Assembly (NCBI RefSeq): GCF_900215145.1 | Contig: NZ_OBDO01000005.1 | Coordinates: forward strand, 333,167-397,166 | Direction of reading: 5' to 3' | Origin: Geodermatophilus sabuli | GTDB taxonomy: Bacteria; Actinomycetota; Actinomycetes; Mycobacteriales; Geodermatophilaceae | Length of the DNA stretch: 64,000 nucleotides | Part shown: positions 15,227-25,982 of the stretch, piece by piece | Numbering within the stretch: the first letter of the stretch is position 1 | How the letters are laid out: each line of letters opens with the position of its first letter | The notes under the pieces: generated by a model | What the model was told of the DNA's origin: nothing | Databases searched by the model: none | What the model saw: the letters and a program-made list of their open reading frames with translations, nothing else | Position numbers and translations under genes: made by a program

Positions 15227-16606
15227 GTGCAGATCGACGTCATCGAGACCACCGGCCTCGGGGATCGCAGCTACCTGGTCAGCGCGGGCGGTGTCGGCGT
15301 GGTCATCGACCCCCAGCGCGACATCGACCGGGTGCTCGCACTCGCCGAGAAGCGGAACGTCCGCATCGCGCTCGTGGCCGAGAGTCACCTCCACAACGAC
15401 TACCTGACCGGCGGGTTGGAGCTGGCCCGCACGGTCGGCGCCGACTACGCCGTCCCCGCCGGCGACACCGTCGCCTACGAGCGGGTGCCGACTGGCGACG
15501 GCGACGTGCTCGCTGCCGGCCCGGTGCGGCTGCGGGTCATGCACACCCCCGGGCACACCCACCACCACGTCAGCTACGTGCTCACCGACGCCGACGGCGC
15601 GGTGCAGGCGGTGTTCACCGGCGGCTCCATGCTCTACGGCGCGACCGGCCGCACCGACCTGGTCGGCCCCGAGCACACCGACGAGCTCACCCACGCCCAG
15701 TACCACTCGGTGCGCCGGCTGGCCGACGAGCTGCCCGCCGGCACCCCGGTGTTCCCCACCCACGGATTCGGCAGCTTCTGCTCGGCCACCCCCACCAGCG
15801 GCGACTCCTCCACCGTCGGCGAACAGGTCGTGGTGAACCCGGCGCTGACCCAGGACGAGCAGACGTTCGTCGACCAGCTGATCGCCGGCCTCACCGCGAT
15901 CCCCGCCTGGTACACCCACATGGGTCCGGGCAACGCCGCCGGCCCGGCGCCGGTGGACCTGTCGATGCCGCGGCCGGTCGACCCCGAGGAGCTGGCCGCC
16001 CGGCTGGCCGCCGGTGAGTGGGTGATCGACCTGCGCAGCCGCACCGCGTTCGCGCACCGCCACCTGCCCGGCGCGCTGAACTTCGAGCTGGCCATCGCCA
16101 ACTTCGTCACCTACGTCGGCTGGCTGGTCCCCTGGGGTGCACCGCTGACCCTGATCGGGGAGACCGAGCAGCAGGTCGCCGACGCCCGCCGCGAGCTGGT
16201 CCGCATCGGCATCGACCGGCTCGCCGGCGCCGCGATCGGCAGCCCCGAGGCGCTCGCCGCCGACCGCGAACAGGCCTCCTACAAGGTCAGCGACTTCGCC
16301 GGCCTCGCCGCGGCGATGGCCGCCGACCCAGAGCTCGTGGTGCTCGATGCCCGCCGCGACGACGAGCGCGCCGCTGGCGGGGTCCGCGGCTCGCTGCACA
16401 TCCCGATCCACGACCTGCCCGGCCGCCTCGACGAGGTCCCTGACGGGAACGTCTGGGTGTACTGCGGCTCGGGCTACCGCGCCTCCATCGCCGCTTCCAT
16501 GCTCGCCCGCGCCGGCCGCCGACCGGTGCTGGTCGACGGCGGCTACGGCGACCCCGACACCGGCGCGTCCGCCGCAGGCCTGCACACCCAGCCCGCCACC
16601 GTCTGA
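15227..16606 (+). CDS. Persulfide dioxygenase-rhodanese fusion (CstB-like)
   Basis: This 459-residue protein starts at GTG 15227 with AAGGAG six bases upstream. Residues 1-240 are a metallo-beta-lactamase fold (SHLHNDYLTGG and HTPGHTHHHVSY metal ligands; the loop usually giving an Asp ligand reads TGGSMLYG). Residues about 250-345 form a rhodanese-like domain without catalytic Cys. Residues about 355-450 form an active rhodanese with loop CGSGYR. This three-part layout is that of CstB, which oxidises persulfides to sulfite and thiosulfate. A half operator ATACCCC (15192-15198) lies upstream. Confidence 0.9.
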   Translation: MQIDVIETTGLGDRSYLVSAGGVGVVIDPQRDIDRVLALAEKRNVRIALVAESHLHNDYLTGGLELARTVGADYAVPAGDTVAYERVPTGDGDVLAAGPVRLRVMHTPGHTHHHVSYVLTDADGAVQAVFTGGSMLYGATGRTDLVGPEHTDELTHAQYHSVRRLADELPAGTPVFPTHGFGSFCSATPTSGDSSTVGEQVVVNPALTQDEQTFVDQLIAGLTAIPAWYTHMGPGNAAGPAPVDLSMPRPVDPEELAARLAAGEWVIDLRSRTAFAHRHLPGALNFELAIANFVTYVGWLVPWGAPLTLIGETEQQVADARRELVRIGIDRLAGAAIGSPEALAADREQASYKVSDFAGLAAAMAADPELVVLDARRDDERAAGGVRGSLHIPIHDLPGRLDEVPDGNVWVYCGSGYRASIAASMLARAGRRPVLVDGGYGDPDTGASAAGLHTQPATV

Positions 16607-16713
16607 CCGGTCCCGACCCAGACCCCGGCGGCCACTGGGAGCCCCCGTCCCGGTGGCCGCCGGCTCCCTCCTGCCCGAAGCACCCCACGACCGATGCAGA
16701 GGACGACTCCCCG

Positions 16714-17316
16714 GTGAACCCCCGTACCACCGCCCTGATCGCCCCCACCGAGCTCACCGACCGGCTCACCGGCGACCCCACGCCGACCCTGGTCGACGTG
16801 CGCACCCCGGCCGAGTACGAGACCGCGCACATCCCCGGCTCGATCAACATCCCGCTGCCGCTGATGACCGAGCACGCCACCGCGCTGGCCGCCGAGCTCG
16901 ACGGCCCGGTCGTGCTGGTCTGCCAGGCCGGCACCCGCGCCCGCACCGCCCACACTCCGCTGGCCGCTGCCGGCGCCGAGCAGCTGTCCGTCCTCGACGG
17001 CGGCGTCACCGCGTACACCGCCACCGGACAGCCGATCCGCCGCGGCCGGGCCCGCTGGGCGCTGGAACGCCAGGTCCGCCTGGTCGCCGGCGGCCTGGTC
17101 GCGACCAGCATCCTGGCCAGCCTCCGCTTCCCGCGCGCCCGCTTCCTCGCCGGCGGCATCGGCGCCGGGCTGGCCACCGCAGCGGTCACCGACACCTGCG
17201 CGATGGGCGCGGCACTGTCTCGGCTGCCGTACAACCGCGGCGGCCGCGCCGTGACCCTGCGCGACGCGGTGCAGGCGCTGCGGTCGCGGCGGGCGGCCGG
17301 GAGCACCCCGTCGTGA
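16714..17316 (+). CDS. Rhodanese domain with C-terminal DUF2892-like membrane segments
   Basis: This 200-residue protein starts at GTG 16714. Residues about 10-105 are a rhodanese with LVDVRTPAEYETAHIPGSINIPL and the active loop CQAGTR (Cys nucleophile). After about residue 120, LVAGGLVATSILASLRF and FLAGGIGAGLATAAVTDTCAMGA form two membrane segments, as in YgaP-type proteins. It would transfer sulfane sulfur at the cytoplasmic membrane face. Its stop overlaps the GTG of the next gene (GTGA), so it is coupled to the exporter. Confidence 0.9.
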   Translation: MNPRTTALIAPTELTDRLTGDPTPTLVDVRTPAEYETAHIPGSINIPLPLMTEHATALAAELDGPVVLVCQAGTRARTAHTPLAAAGAEQLSVLDGGVTAYTATGQPIRRGRARWALERQVRLVAGGLVATSILASLRFPRARFLAGGIGAGLATAAVTDTCAMGAALSRLPYNRGGRAVTLRDAVQALRSRRAAGSTPS

Positions 17317-18086
17317 CCGTCGCGATCGCCCTCGGCCTGGTCATCGGCGCGCTGGTCGGCCTGCTCGGTGGCGGCGGGTCGATCCTCGCTGTCCCGGCGC
17401 TGGTCTACGCCGCCGGGCAGGACCTGCCGCAGGCGGTCGCGACGTCGTTGCTGGTCGTCGGCATCACCGCGGTGGTGGCGCTGCTACCGCGGTTGGGCCA
17501 GGGGCAGATCGCCTGGCGGATCGCGGTGCTGTTCGGCGCGGCCGGGGTCGCGACCGCGTTCGCCGGCGCCGCGGTCAACCGGCTGTTGCCCGCCGACGTC
17601 GTCCTCGGGCTGTTCGCCGCCCTGATGATCGGCGCCGGGGTCCGGATGCTGTCGGAGAAGCCCGCCACCGGCGCCGCGTGCGCCGCCGACGGCGGCCGCG
17701 TCAACTGGCGCCGCTGCCTGCCCCGCACGCTGGCCGGCGGGCTGGTGGTCGGGTTCCTCACCGGCCTGCTCGGCGTCGGCGGTGGCTTCCTCATCATCCC
17801 GGTGCTGGTTCTCGTGCTGGGCCTGACGATGGAGACCGCGATCGGCACCTCGCTGCTGGTCGTCGCGGTCAACTCGGCTGCCGGTTTCGCGGCGCACGCC
17901 GGCAGGGTCCCCCTGGACGTGCCGGTCACCATCGCGTTCACCGCAGCCGCCGTCGCCGCCGCGCTGGCGGCCGGCCGGCTCGCCACCCGGCTGGACACCG
18001 CACGGCTGCGCCGCTGGTTCGCCTACCTGGTGTTCGTCGTCGCCGCCGGCATCCTCGTGCAGATCACCGCCGGCCTGCTCGAATAG
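17313..18086 (+). CDS. TauE/SafE-family sulfite/organosulfur exporter
   Basis: This 257-residue integral membrane protein of about eight spans starts at GTG 17313 inside the stop region of the rhodanese gene. The two pseudo-repeats carry the family glycine motifs: GALVGLLGGGGSILAVPAL near the N-terminus and GFLTGLLGVGGGFLIIPVL near residue 160. A cytoplasmic loop holds RMLSEKPATGAACAADGG. In the cst-type pathway this protein would export sulfite or thiosulfate made by the dioxygenase. Confidence 0.9.
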   Translation: MTVAIALGLVIGALVGLLGGGGSILAVPALVYAAGQDLPQAVATSLLVVGITAVVALLPRLGQGQIAWRIAVLFGAAGVATAFAGAAVNRLLPADVVLGLFAALMIGAGVRMLSEKPATGAACAADGGRVNWRRCLPRTLAGGLVVGFLTGLLGVGGGFLIIPVLVLVLGLTMETAIGTSLLVVAVNSAAGFAAHAGRVPLDVPVTIAFTAAAVAAALAAGRLATRLDTARLRRWFAYLVFVVAAGILVQITAGLLE

Positions 18087-18128
18087 CTGCCCGGGCTGGT
18101 GCGTTGCGATGCTGCCGGTCCGGGCAGC
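18086..18128 (+). terminator. Inverted repeat after the sulfur operon
   Basis: GCTGCCCGG (18086-18094) and CCGGGCAGC (18120-18128) form a 9-bp perfect stem around a 25-nt loop, starting in the tauE stop codon. No T-run follows. It may be a GC-rich actinobacterial terminator or a mRNA 3'-end structure. Confidence 0.4.
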
Positions 18129-18229
18129 AGCCGGGCCGGCGCAGCGACCTCGACCGGCACCCGACCGCCGAGCGCGCCGACCCGCACCCGGTGCGTGGGG
18201 TCTTGCGGCCGCGCCCGGAGAGCTCCACG

Positions 18230-18784
18230 GTGAACGCTGTGAGCGACCCGCCGACCCCGGTGGACCGGCCGGCGATCGCCGGTGAGATGGACGACGCCCG
18301 CGCCCGGCTGCACGCGCTGCTCACCGGTGCCGACACCGCCGATCTGCACCGGGCCAGCAATGGCACCCGGTGGACCAACGAGCAGCTGCTGTTCCACATG
18401 GTCTTCGGCTATCTGGTCGTGCGGACGCTGCTGCCGCTGGTCCGCCTGATGGGCCGGCTGCCGTCGCCGGTCGGGCGCGGCTGGGCCGCGCTGCTGGGCG
18501 CCGCCACCGGGCCGTTCCACATCGTCAACTACTGGGGATCGGTCGGCGCGGCCCGGGTGTTCAACCGCGACCGGATGGGGCCGCTGGCCGACCGGACCAT
18601 CGCCGCGCTGCAGCACTCCCTGGCGCGGGAACCGGAGGCGGCGCTGCACCGGGGCATGCCGTTCCCGAGCGGCTGGGATCCGTACTTCGGCTACCTGACG
18701 CTGGCCGAGGTCTACCGGTACCCGACCCGACACTTCGAGCACCACCGCGCCCAGCTCACCCTCCCCGACCGGAGCGACCGGTGA
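18230..18784 (+). CDS. DinB/YfiT-like putative metal-dependent protein
   Basis: This 184-residue protein probably starts at GTG 18230 (second GTG at 18239). It resembles the DinB four-helix family: an N-terminal helix DDARARLHALLTG, a TRWTNEQLLFHMVFGYLVVRTLLPLV helix with a candidate metal His, and a C-terminal YRYPTRHFEHHRAQL helix with further His residues. Such proteins include bacillithiol- and mycothiol-dependent transferases and many of unknown role. A thiol role near the sulfur operon is possible but unsupported by any direct motif. Confidence 0.75.
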   Translation: MNAVSDPPTPVDRPAIAGEMDDARARLHALLTGADTADLHRASNGTRWTNEQLLFHMVFGYLVVRTLLPLVRLMGRLPSPVGRGWAALLGAATGPFHIVNYWGSVGAARVFNRDRMGPLADRTIAALQHSLAREPEAALHRGMPFPSGWDPYFGYLTLAEVYRYPTRHFEHHRAQLTLPDRSDR

Positions 18785-18806
18785 GCACACGGGCCGCCGG
18801 CCCGGG

Positions 18807-21218
<2,412 letters not shown>

Positions 21219-21412
21219 CGTGTCTCCATCCGTCGGCGAGGCCGCTCGTGCGGCCTCCGTCGGCGTCGCCTGGCTCGATCCACCGGCTGCGAGCCGGGCG
21301 TGCGGTTCTGTCGTGGGGTCGCTGTCTACCCGATCCGGGCCGCCGGCGGCGTGCTGCGACGCCCGCCCGGGGCGTCGGCCGGCCGACGCCCCGGGCGCGA
21401 GCGCCGTGGGGC

Positions 21413-21823
21413 TCAGCGCAGCTCCTGGATGCGGACCATGTTCCCGGCGGGGTCGCGGAAGGCGCAGTCACGAACGCCGTACGGCTGCTCGGTCGGCTCC
21501 TGGACGACCTCGGTGTCGCCGGCCTGGACCTTCTCGAAGGTGCCGTCGAGGTCCCGGGTGGCCAGCAGGATCCAGCCGTAGGTGCCCTTCGCCATCATCT
21601 CGGTGATGGTGCGGCGCTCGTCGTCGGTGATGCCGGGGTCCGCGGCCGGCGGTGCCAGGAGGATCGAGGTGCCCGGCTGGTCGGCAGGGCCCACGGTGAT
21701 CCAGCGCATGGTGCCCCGGCCCACGTCGCTGCGGACCTCGAAGCCGAGGACGTCGCGGTAGAAGGCCAGGGAGGCCTCGGGGTCGGTGTGCGGGAGCGCG
21801 GTCGTGTGGATGGTGAGGTCCAT
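21413..21823 (-). CDS. VOC-family (glyoxalase-like) protein
   Basis: This 136-residue protein starts at ATG 21823. It reads as a paired beta-alpha-beta fold: [30 protein letters not shown] at the N-terminus and [27 protein letters not shown] at the C-terminus, the latter typical of bleomycin-resistance-type VOC proteins. It lies 5 bp downstream of the AraC-type regulator on the same strand, so the two are an operon. Confidence 0.92.
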   Translation of the reverse strand: MDLTIHTTALPHTDPEASLAFYRDVLGFEVRSDVGRGTMRWITVGPADQPGTSILLAPPAADPGITDDERRTITEMMAKGTYGWILLATRDLDGTFEKVQAGDTEVVQEPTEQPYGVRDCAFRDPAGNMVRIQELR

Positions 21824-21828
21824 GCCGA

Positions 21829-22278
21829 TCACGCTAGGGACGGCGTGCCGACCTGCGCTTCTCGATTCCTGACCGGTCTGCTCACCTGCTTGGCCACGCA
21901 CGACGGCAGTCCCGCCGTCGCGCTCGCCGCCTCGCGCCGGTAGACGCTGGGCGGGACGCCGACCAGTTCGGTGAAGCGGGTGCTGAAGGTGCCCAGCGAC
22001 GAGCAGCCGACGGCGAAGCACACCTCGGTGACGCTGAGGTCGCCGCGGCGGAGCAGCGCCATCGCGCGCTCGACCCGCCGCGTCATCAGGTAGGCGTACG
22101 GGGACTCGCCGTACGCGGCCCGGAACTCGCGGCTGAGGTGCCCGGCGGACATGTGCGCGCCGCGGGCGAGGGCCTCGACGTCCAGCGGCTGCGCGTACTC
22201 CCGGTCGATCCGGTCGCGGACGCGGCGCAGCCGCGCGAGGTCCCGCAGGTGCTGCGCGGTGGCCGATGAACTGGTCAC
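21829..22278 (-). CDS. AraC-family transcriptional regulator (DNA-binding domain only)
   Basis: This 149-residue protein starts at GTG 22278. The AraC double helix-turn-helix occupies residues about 20-110: YAQPLDVEALARGAHMSAGHLSREF and LSVTEVCFAVGCSSLGTFSTRFTEL with the closing VGVPPSVYRR. There is no N-terminal sensing domain, so it may answer to level or to a partner. It probably controls the co-transcribed VOC gene and perhaps the divergent MarR gene, with which it shares the region holding a short repeat array. Confidence 0.92.
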   Translation of the reverse strand: MTSSSATAQHLRDLARLRRVRDRIDREYAQPLDVEALARGAHMSAGHLSREFRAAYGESPYAYLMTRRVERAMALLRRGDLSVTEVCFAVGCSSLGTFSTRFTELVGVPPSVYRREAASATAGLPSCVAKQVSRPVRNREAQVGTPSLA

Positions 22279-22312
22279 CTGCGGGATCGTGCCACGTCGC
22301 GGCGCTCCGGCC

Positions 22313-22422
22313 GGACGCCCGCAACGGGCACGTGCCGATGGGGCCGGCCACGGGCACGGTGTCGATGGACGCCCGCAACGGGCACGGTGTCGATGGCTGC
22401 CGGCCACGGGCACGGTGCCGGG
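22313..22422. repeat. Four short degenerate tandem units in a divergent promoter region
   Basis: Four units of 26-29 bp alternate between two forms, one with GCCCGCAACGGGCACG and one with GCCGGCCACGGGCACG. The first three units end in CGATGG and the middle two share GGGCACGGTGTCGATGG. The core ACGGGCAC occurs in every unit. The array lies between the AraC start (22278) and the MarR start (22470). Confidence 0.7.
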
Positions 22423-22469
22423 AGCGGGTACGGCGCCGCCCGTCCCGGCCGCAAGTACGGTTTCGTTCC

Positions 22470-22961
22470 GTGGCTCAGGAGTGGCTCGACGAGCAGCAGC
22501 AGCGGACGTGGCGTGCCTGGCTGACCGCGTCCGAGCTCGTGCCGCGCGTCCTCGACGCACAGTTGCAGCGGGACGCCGGCATCAGCCACGCCGCCTACGT
22601 CGTCCTGGCGATGTTGTCGGAGGCGCCGGGCCGCAGCCGGCGGATGAGCGACCTCGCCCGCCGGGCCAACCAGTCGCAGAGCCGGCTGTCGCACACCGTC
22701 GCCCGGCTGGAGGAGCGCGGCTGGGTGCGGCGGGAGCGCTCGCCCGAGGACGGCCGCGGCAACGTCGCCGTCCTCACCGACGTCGGCTGGGACGTCGTCC
22801 GCGCGGTCGCGCCCGGTCACGTCGCGGCCGTCCGGGCCGCCGTGTTCGACCCGTTGACCGAGGAGCAGGCCCGGGCCCTCGGGGATGCGCTGGAGCTGGT
22901 GCTCCACGGGCTGGACCCCGACCACAGCCTGCGGGTCGAGCACGGCGCCGACGCCAGCTGA
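22470..22961 (+). CDS. MarR-family transcriptional regulator
   Basis: This 163-residue protein probably starts at GTG 22470. The winged helix reads GISHAAYVVLAMLSEAPGRSRRMSDLARRANQSQSRLSHTVARLEERGWVRRE with wing SPEDGRGNVAVLTDVG, followed by a C-terminal dimerisation helix. The ligand is unknown. It reads toward the LLM flavoprotein 129 bp downstream and could regulate it. Confidence 0.92.
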   Translation: MAQEWLDEQQQRTWRAWLTASELVPRVLDAQLQRDAGISHAAYVVLAMLSEAPGRSRRMSDLARRANQSQSRLSHTVARLEERGWVRRERSPEDGRGNVAVLTDVGWDVVRAVAPGHVAAVRAAVFDPLTEEQARALGDALELVLHGLDPDHSLRVEHGADAS

Positions 22962-23090
22962 CAGCCGCGGGAGCACCGCAGCCAGGAGCGGACCGGCGCG
23001 CGCAGGGCGGTCCGTGTCACCGCGAGCTGAGCGGGCACTCGGCCGGCTGACCGGGGAAGTCCTGACCGGGCGCGGGCGTTGCCGCCGGTG

Positions 23091-24107
23091 ATGTCCGAGC
23101 CGCTGCCGCTGTCCGTCCTCGAGCTGGCCACCGTCGGCTCGGGGCAGTCCACCGCCCACGCCCTCGCGGCCACGACCCGGGTCGCGCGGACCGCCGACCG
23201 GCTGGGGTTCTCCCGCCTGTGGGTCGCCGAGCACCACAACATGCCGGCGGTCGCCAGCACGAACCCGCCGGTCCTCATCGCGCACCTGGCCGCGGTGACC
23301 GAGCGGATCCGGATCGGCTCGGGCGGGGTCATGCTGCCCAACCACGCGCCGTTGGTCGTCGCCGAGCAGTTCGCCATCCTCGAGGCACTGCACCCGGGCC
23401 GGATCGACCTGGGCATCGGCCGGGCGCCGGGCACCGACCAGCAGACCGCCGCAGCGCTGCGCCGCGACCCGGCGGCGTTGTCGGCCGACGACTTCCCCCA
23501 GCACCTCATCGACCTGCTCGGCCTCTTCGGCGACCCGCGGGTCGAGGGCGGCCTCGCCGAGCGGTTCCGGGCCACCCCCGTGGCGGAGACCGTGCCGCAG
23601 GTCGTGCTGCTGGGCTCCAGCGACTTCTCCGCGCAGCTGGCCGGCCACCTCGGGCTGCCGTTCGCCTTCGCCCACCACTTCGGCGGCCCGAACGTGCTGA
23701 CCGCCGTCGGCCTCTACCGCGAGACCTTCCGTCCCTCCTCGGTGCTGGAGGAGCCGTTCACCATCGTCGCGGCGAACGTGCTGGCGGCCTCGACCGAGGC
23801 GGAGGCGCGTCGGCTGGCGCTGCCCGGGCAGCTCATGCGGCTGTCGCTGCGCCTCAACCGCCCGCGACCGCTGCCCAGCGTCGAGGAGGCGCTGGTCGAC
23901 CCGGAGCGGGCCGCGGCCGAGGCGATGCCCAGCAACGCGATCGTCGGGGACGCCGCCGGCACGGTGGAGCAGCTGCGCCGACTGGCTGCCGACACCGGTG
24001 CCGACGAGCTGATGCTGTCGGCGTCCACGCACGGCGTCGAGGAGCGGGTCCGCAGCCTGGAGCTCGTGGCCGGGGCGTGGGGGCTGCCCGCGCGGGCCGC
24101 GGCCTGA
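23091..24107 (+). CDS. LLM-class (luciferase-like) flavin-dependent oxidoreductase
   Basis: This 338-residue TIM-barrel protein starts at ATG 23091 (GTG 23088 also possible). It carries the MsnO8-type pattern: LSVLELATVGSGQSTAHAL, GFSRLWVAEHHNMPAVAS, RIGSGGVMLPNHAPLVVAEQF and RIDLGIGRAPGTD. Family members use reduced FMN, not F420, in this subgroup as far as recalled. The substrate is unknown. Confidence 0.92.
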   Translation: MSEPLPLSVLELATVGSGQSTAHALAATTRVARTADRLGFSRLWVAEHHNMPAVASTNPPVLIAHLAAVTERIRIGSGGVMLPNHAPLVVAEQFAILEALHPGRIDLGIGRAPGTDQQTAAALRRDPAALSADDFPQHLIDLLGLFGDPRVEGGLAERFRATPVAETVPQVVLLGSSDFSAQLAGHLGLPFAFAHHFGGPNVLTAVGLYRETFRPSSVLEEPFTIVAANVLAASTEAEARRLALPGQLMRLSLRLNRPRPLPSVEEALVDPERAAAEAMPSNAIVGDAAGTVEQLRRLAADTGADELMLSASTHGVEERVRSLELVAGAWGLPARAAA

Positions 24108-24110
24108 TCC

Positions 24111-24326
24111 TCAGGTGAGGTGCCTCGGGTAGGACGCCGGGTCGCCCAGGACCTGCCGCCAGCCGGCCGTGAGCTCCAGGTCGTCCCAGGCGGCCTCCCG
24201 CAGCTCCCGCGGGCCGACCCCCAGCAGCCGGGCGCCGGGCAGCGCGGCCAGGACGGGGGAGTGGGTGGCGACCACCACCTGCGCCCCGCCGGCGACCAGC
24301 TCGGCCAGGCGCAGGACCAGTGACAG
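24111..24326 (-). pseudogene. C-terminal remnant of an SMC/ABC-like AAA ATPase
   Basis: On the minus strand an open frame of about 70 codons with no usable start reads LAELVAGGAQVVVATHSPVL, then LLGVGPRELREAAWDDLEL, ending in a YPRHLT-type tail. The ATHSP motif is the switch-His of ABC/SMC-type predicted ATPases, and the rest matches the tail of a family normally of about 250 residues. Walker A, signature and Walker B are all missing, so this is a truncated relic. It lies between the LLM gene and the carboxyltransferase gene. Confidence 0.75.
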
Positions 24327-24388
24327 TCACCGCCTGCCGTGAGGGAGGACGCGCCTGGACCAGGTGACCTGATGGTGGCTGGGGACCC

Positions 24389-25909
24389 TCAGCGGCCGAG
24401 GTGGCGGTAGCGGTGCAGTCGGCTGCGCAGCCGCTCGCCGTCGTCCCGCCCGAGCAGGTTGGCCAGCTCCTCACCCAGCACCCGGCCCAGTCGCTGGCAG
24501 AACTCCACCGGCTCGTCGGCGGCGTCCGGCCGCTCGGGCACCACGCGGTCGACGATCCCGGCCCGCCACAGGTCGGTCGCCCGGACCCCCTGCGACGCCG
24601 CCATCTCGTCGGCGCGGTCGACGGTCCGGTGCACGATCGCCGAGGCGCCCTCCGGCGGCAGCGGACCGAGCCAGCCGTTGGCCGCGGCGAGCACGCGGTC
24701 GGCCGGGACCAGCGCCAGCGCCCCGCCGCCGGTGCCCTGGCCGAGCAGCACCGCCAGGGTCGGGGCCTTGAGCACCACGAGGTCCTGCAGGCAGCGGGCG
24801 ATCTCGGCGGCCAGCCCGCCCTCCTCGGCCTCCTTTGACAGCGCCGCGCCCGGGGTGTCGATCAGCGTGACCAGCGGCAGCCGGAGCTCGGCGGCCAGCC
24901 GCATCCCGCGCCGGGCCTCGCGCAGCGCGGCCGGACCGAGCGGCGCCGACAGGGACTGCCCGCGCCGGTCCTGGCCGAGCACCACGCAGGGCGCACCGCC
25001 GAAGCGGGCCAGCGCCAGCAGCAGGCCGGGGTCCTTCTCCCCGGCGCCGGTGCCGGACAGGCCCACGATGTCGGTCGCCGCCGTCCGCAGCAGCCGCCGG
25101 ACGCCGGGCCGCTCCTCCCGCCGGGACGCGGTGACGACGTCCCACGCGCTGCGGTGGTCCTCCGGGTCGTCGGCGTCGGTGCCGTCCTCCCGCCGGGGCG
25201 GCTCGGCGTCGGCGACGTCCCGGTGCCAGGTCTGCCGGGCGGCCAGCACCCGCAGCGCCCGGTCGGCGACGTCGGCGATCTCCTCGTGCGGGACGACGGC
25301 GTCGATGAGCCCGTGTGCGGCCAGGTTCTCCGCGGTCTGCACGCCCTCGGGGAACGGCTCGCCGTACAGCGCCTCGTAGACGCGCGCGCCGAGGAAGCCG
25401 ATCGAGGCGCCGGGCTCGGCGATCGTGACGTGCCCGGTGGAGCCCCAGGACGCCAGCACCCCGCCGAACGTGGGGTGCCGCAGGTACACCAGGTAGGGCA
25501 GGCCGGCCTCCTTGTGCCGGGCGATCGCCGCGGTGATCCCGATCATCTGCAGGAAGGCGACCGTGCCCTCCTGCATGCGGGTGCCACCGGACACCGGTGC
25601 GGCCAGCAGCGGCAGCCCCTCGTCGGTCGCCCGCTCCACCGCGGTGATCAGCCGCTCGGCGGCCGCCACCCCGATGGAGCCGGCGAGGAAGCCGAACTCC
25701 CCGGCGATGACCGCCACCCGCCGGCCGCGCAGCAGGCCCTCGCCGGTGATGATCGCCTCGTCCTGGTGGCTCTTCTCCGCGGCGCGGGCCAGCTCGGCGG
25801 CGTACTCGGGGGAGACGTCGCCGACGGTGACGGGGGAGTCCCACGTCTTCCAGGAGCCCGGGTCGAGGACGAGGTCGCGCAGCGCGCGGGCGTCCAGCGG
25901 ACGGGTCAC
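24389..25909 (-). CDS. Fused acyl-CoA carboxylase carboxyltransferase (AccD-AccA type)
   Basis: This 506-residue protein starts at GTG 25909. The first half is AccD-like (SPVTVGDVSPEYA, GEFGFLAGSIGVAAAERLI, PVSGGTRMQEGTVAFLQM, TFGGVLASWGS) without an obvious zinc ribbon; the second half is AccA-like (LVTLIDTPGAALSKEAEEGG, LLGQGTGGGALAL). It joins both carboxyltransferase halves in one chain, like the AccD3 type. No biotin carboxylase or biotin carrier gene is adjacent. Position after the CoA-transferase and MatC-like carrier suggests work on malonyl-CoA or a related acyl-CoA; direction is unknown. Confidence 0.88.
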   Translation of the reverse strand: MTRPLDARALRDLVLDPGSWKTWDSPVTVGDVSPEYAAELARAAEKSHQDEAIITGEGLLRGRRVAVIAGEFGFLAGSIGVAAAERLITAVERATDEGLPLLAAPVSGGTRMQEGTVAFLQMIGITAAIARHKEAGLPYLVYLRHPTFGGVLASWGSTGHVTIAEPGASIGFLGARVYEALYGEPFPEGVQTAENLAAHGLIDAVVPHEEIADVADRALRVLAARQTWHRDVADAEPPRREDGTDADDPEDHRSAWDVVTASRREERPGVRRLLRTAATDIVGLSGTGAGEKDPGLLLALARFGGAPCVVLGQDRRGQSLSAPLGPAALREARRGMRLAAELRLPLVTLIDTPGAALSKEAEEGGLAAEIARCLQDLVVLKAPTLAVLLGQGTGGGALALVPADRVLAAANGWLGPLPPEGASAIVHRTVDRADEMAASQGVRATDLWRAGIVDRVVPERPDAADEPVEFCQRLGRVLGEELANLLGRDDGERLRSRLHRYRHLGR

Positions 25910-25982
25910 GCCGGCTCCCCGCCGGCGCTCGTCGACGTCGTGCCCTGAGGTGCCGCGCCCGTGCGCGAGCTCGCGGGCTCGC

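Noticed and set aside
22313..22422. CRISPR-like array
   Set aside because: The units are directly abutting, have no unique spacers between them and no cas genes nearby.
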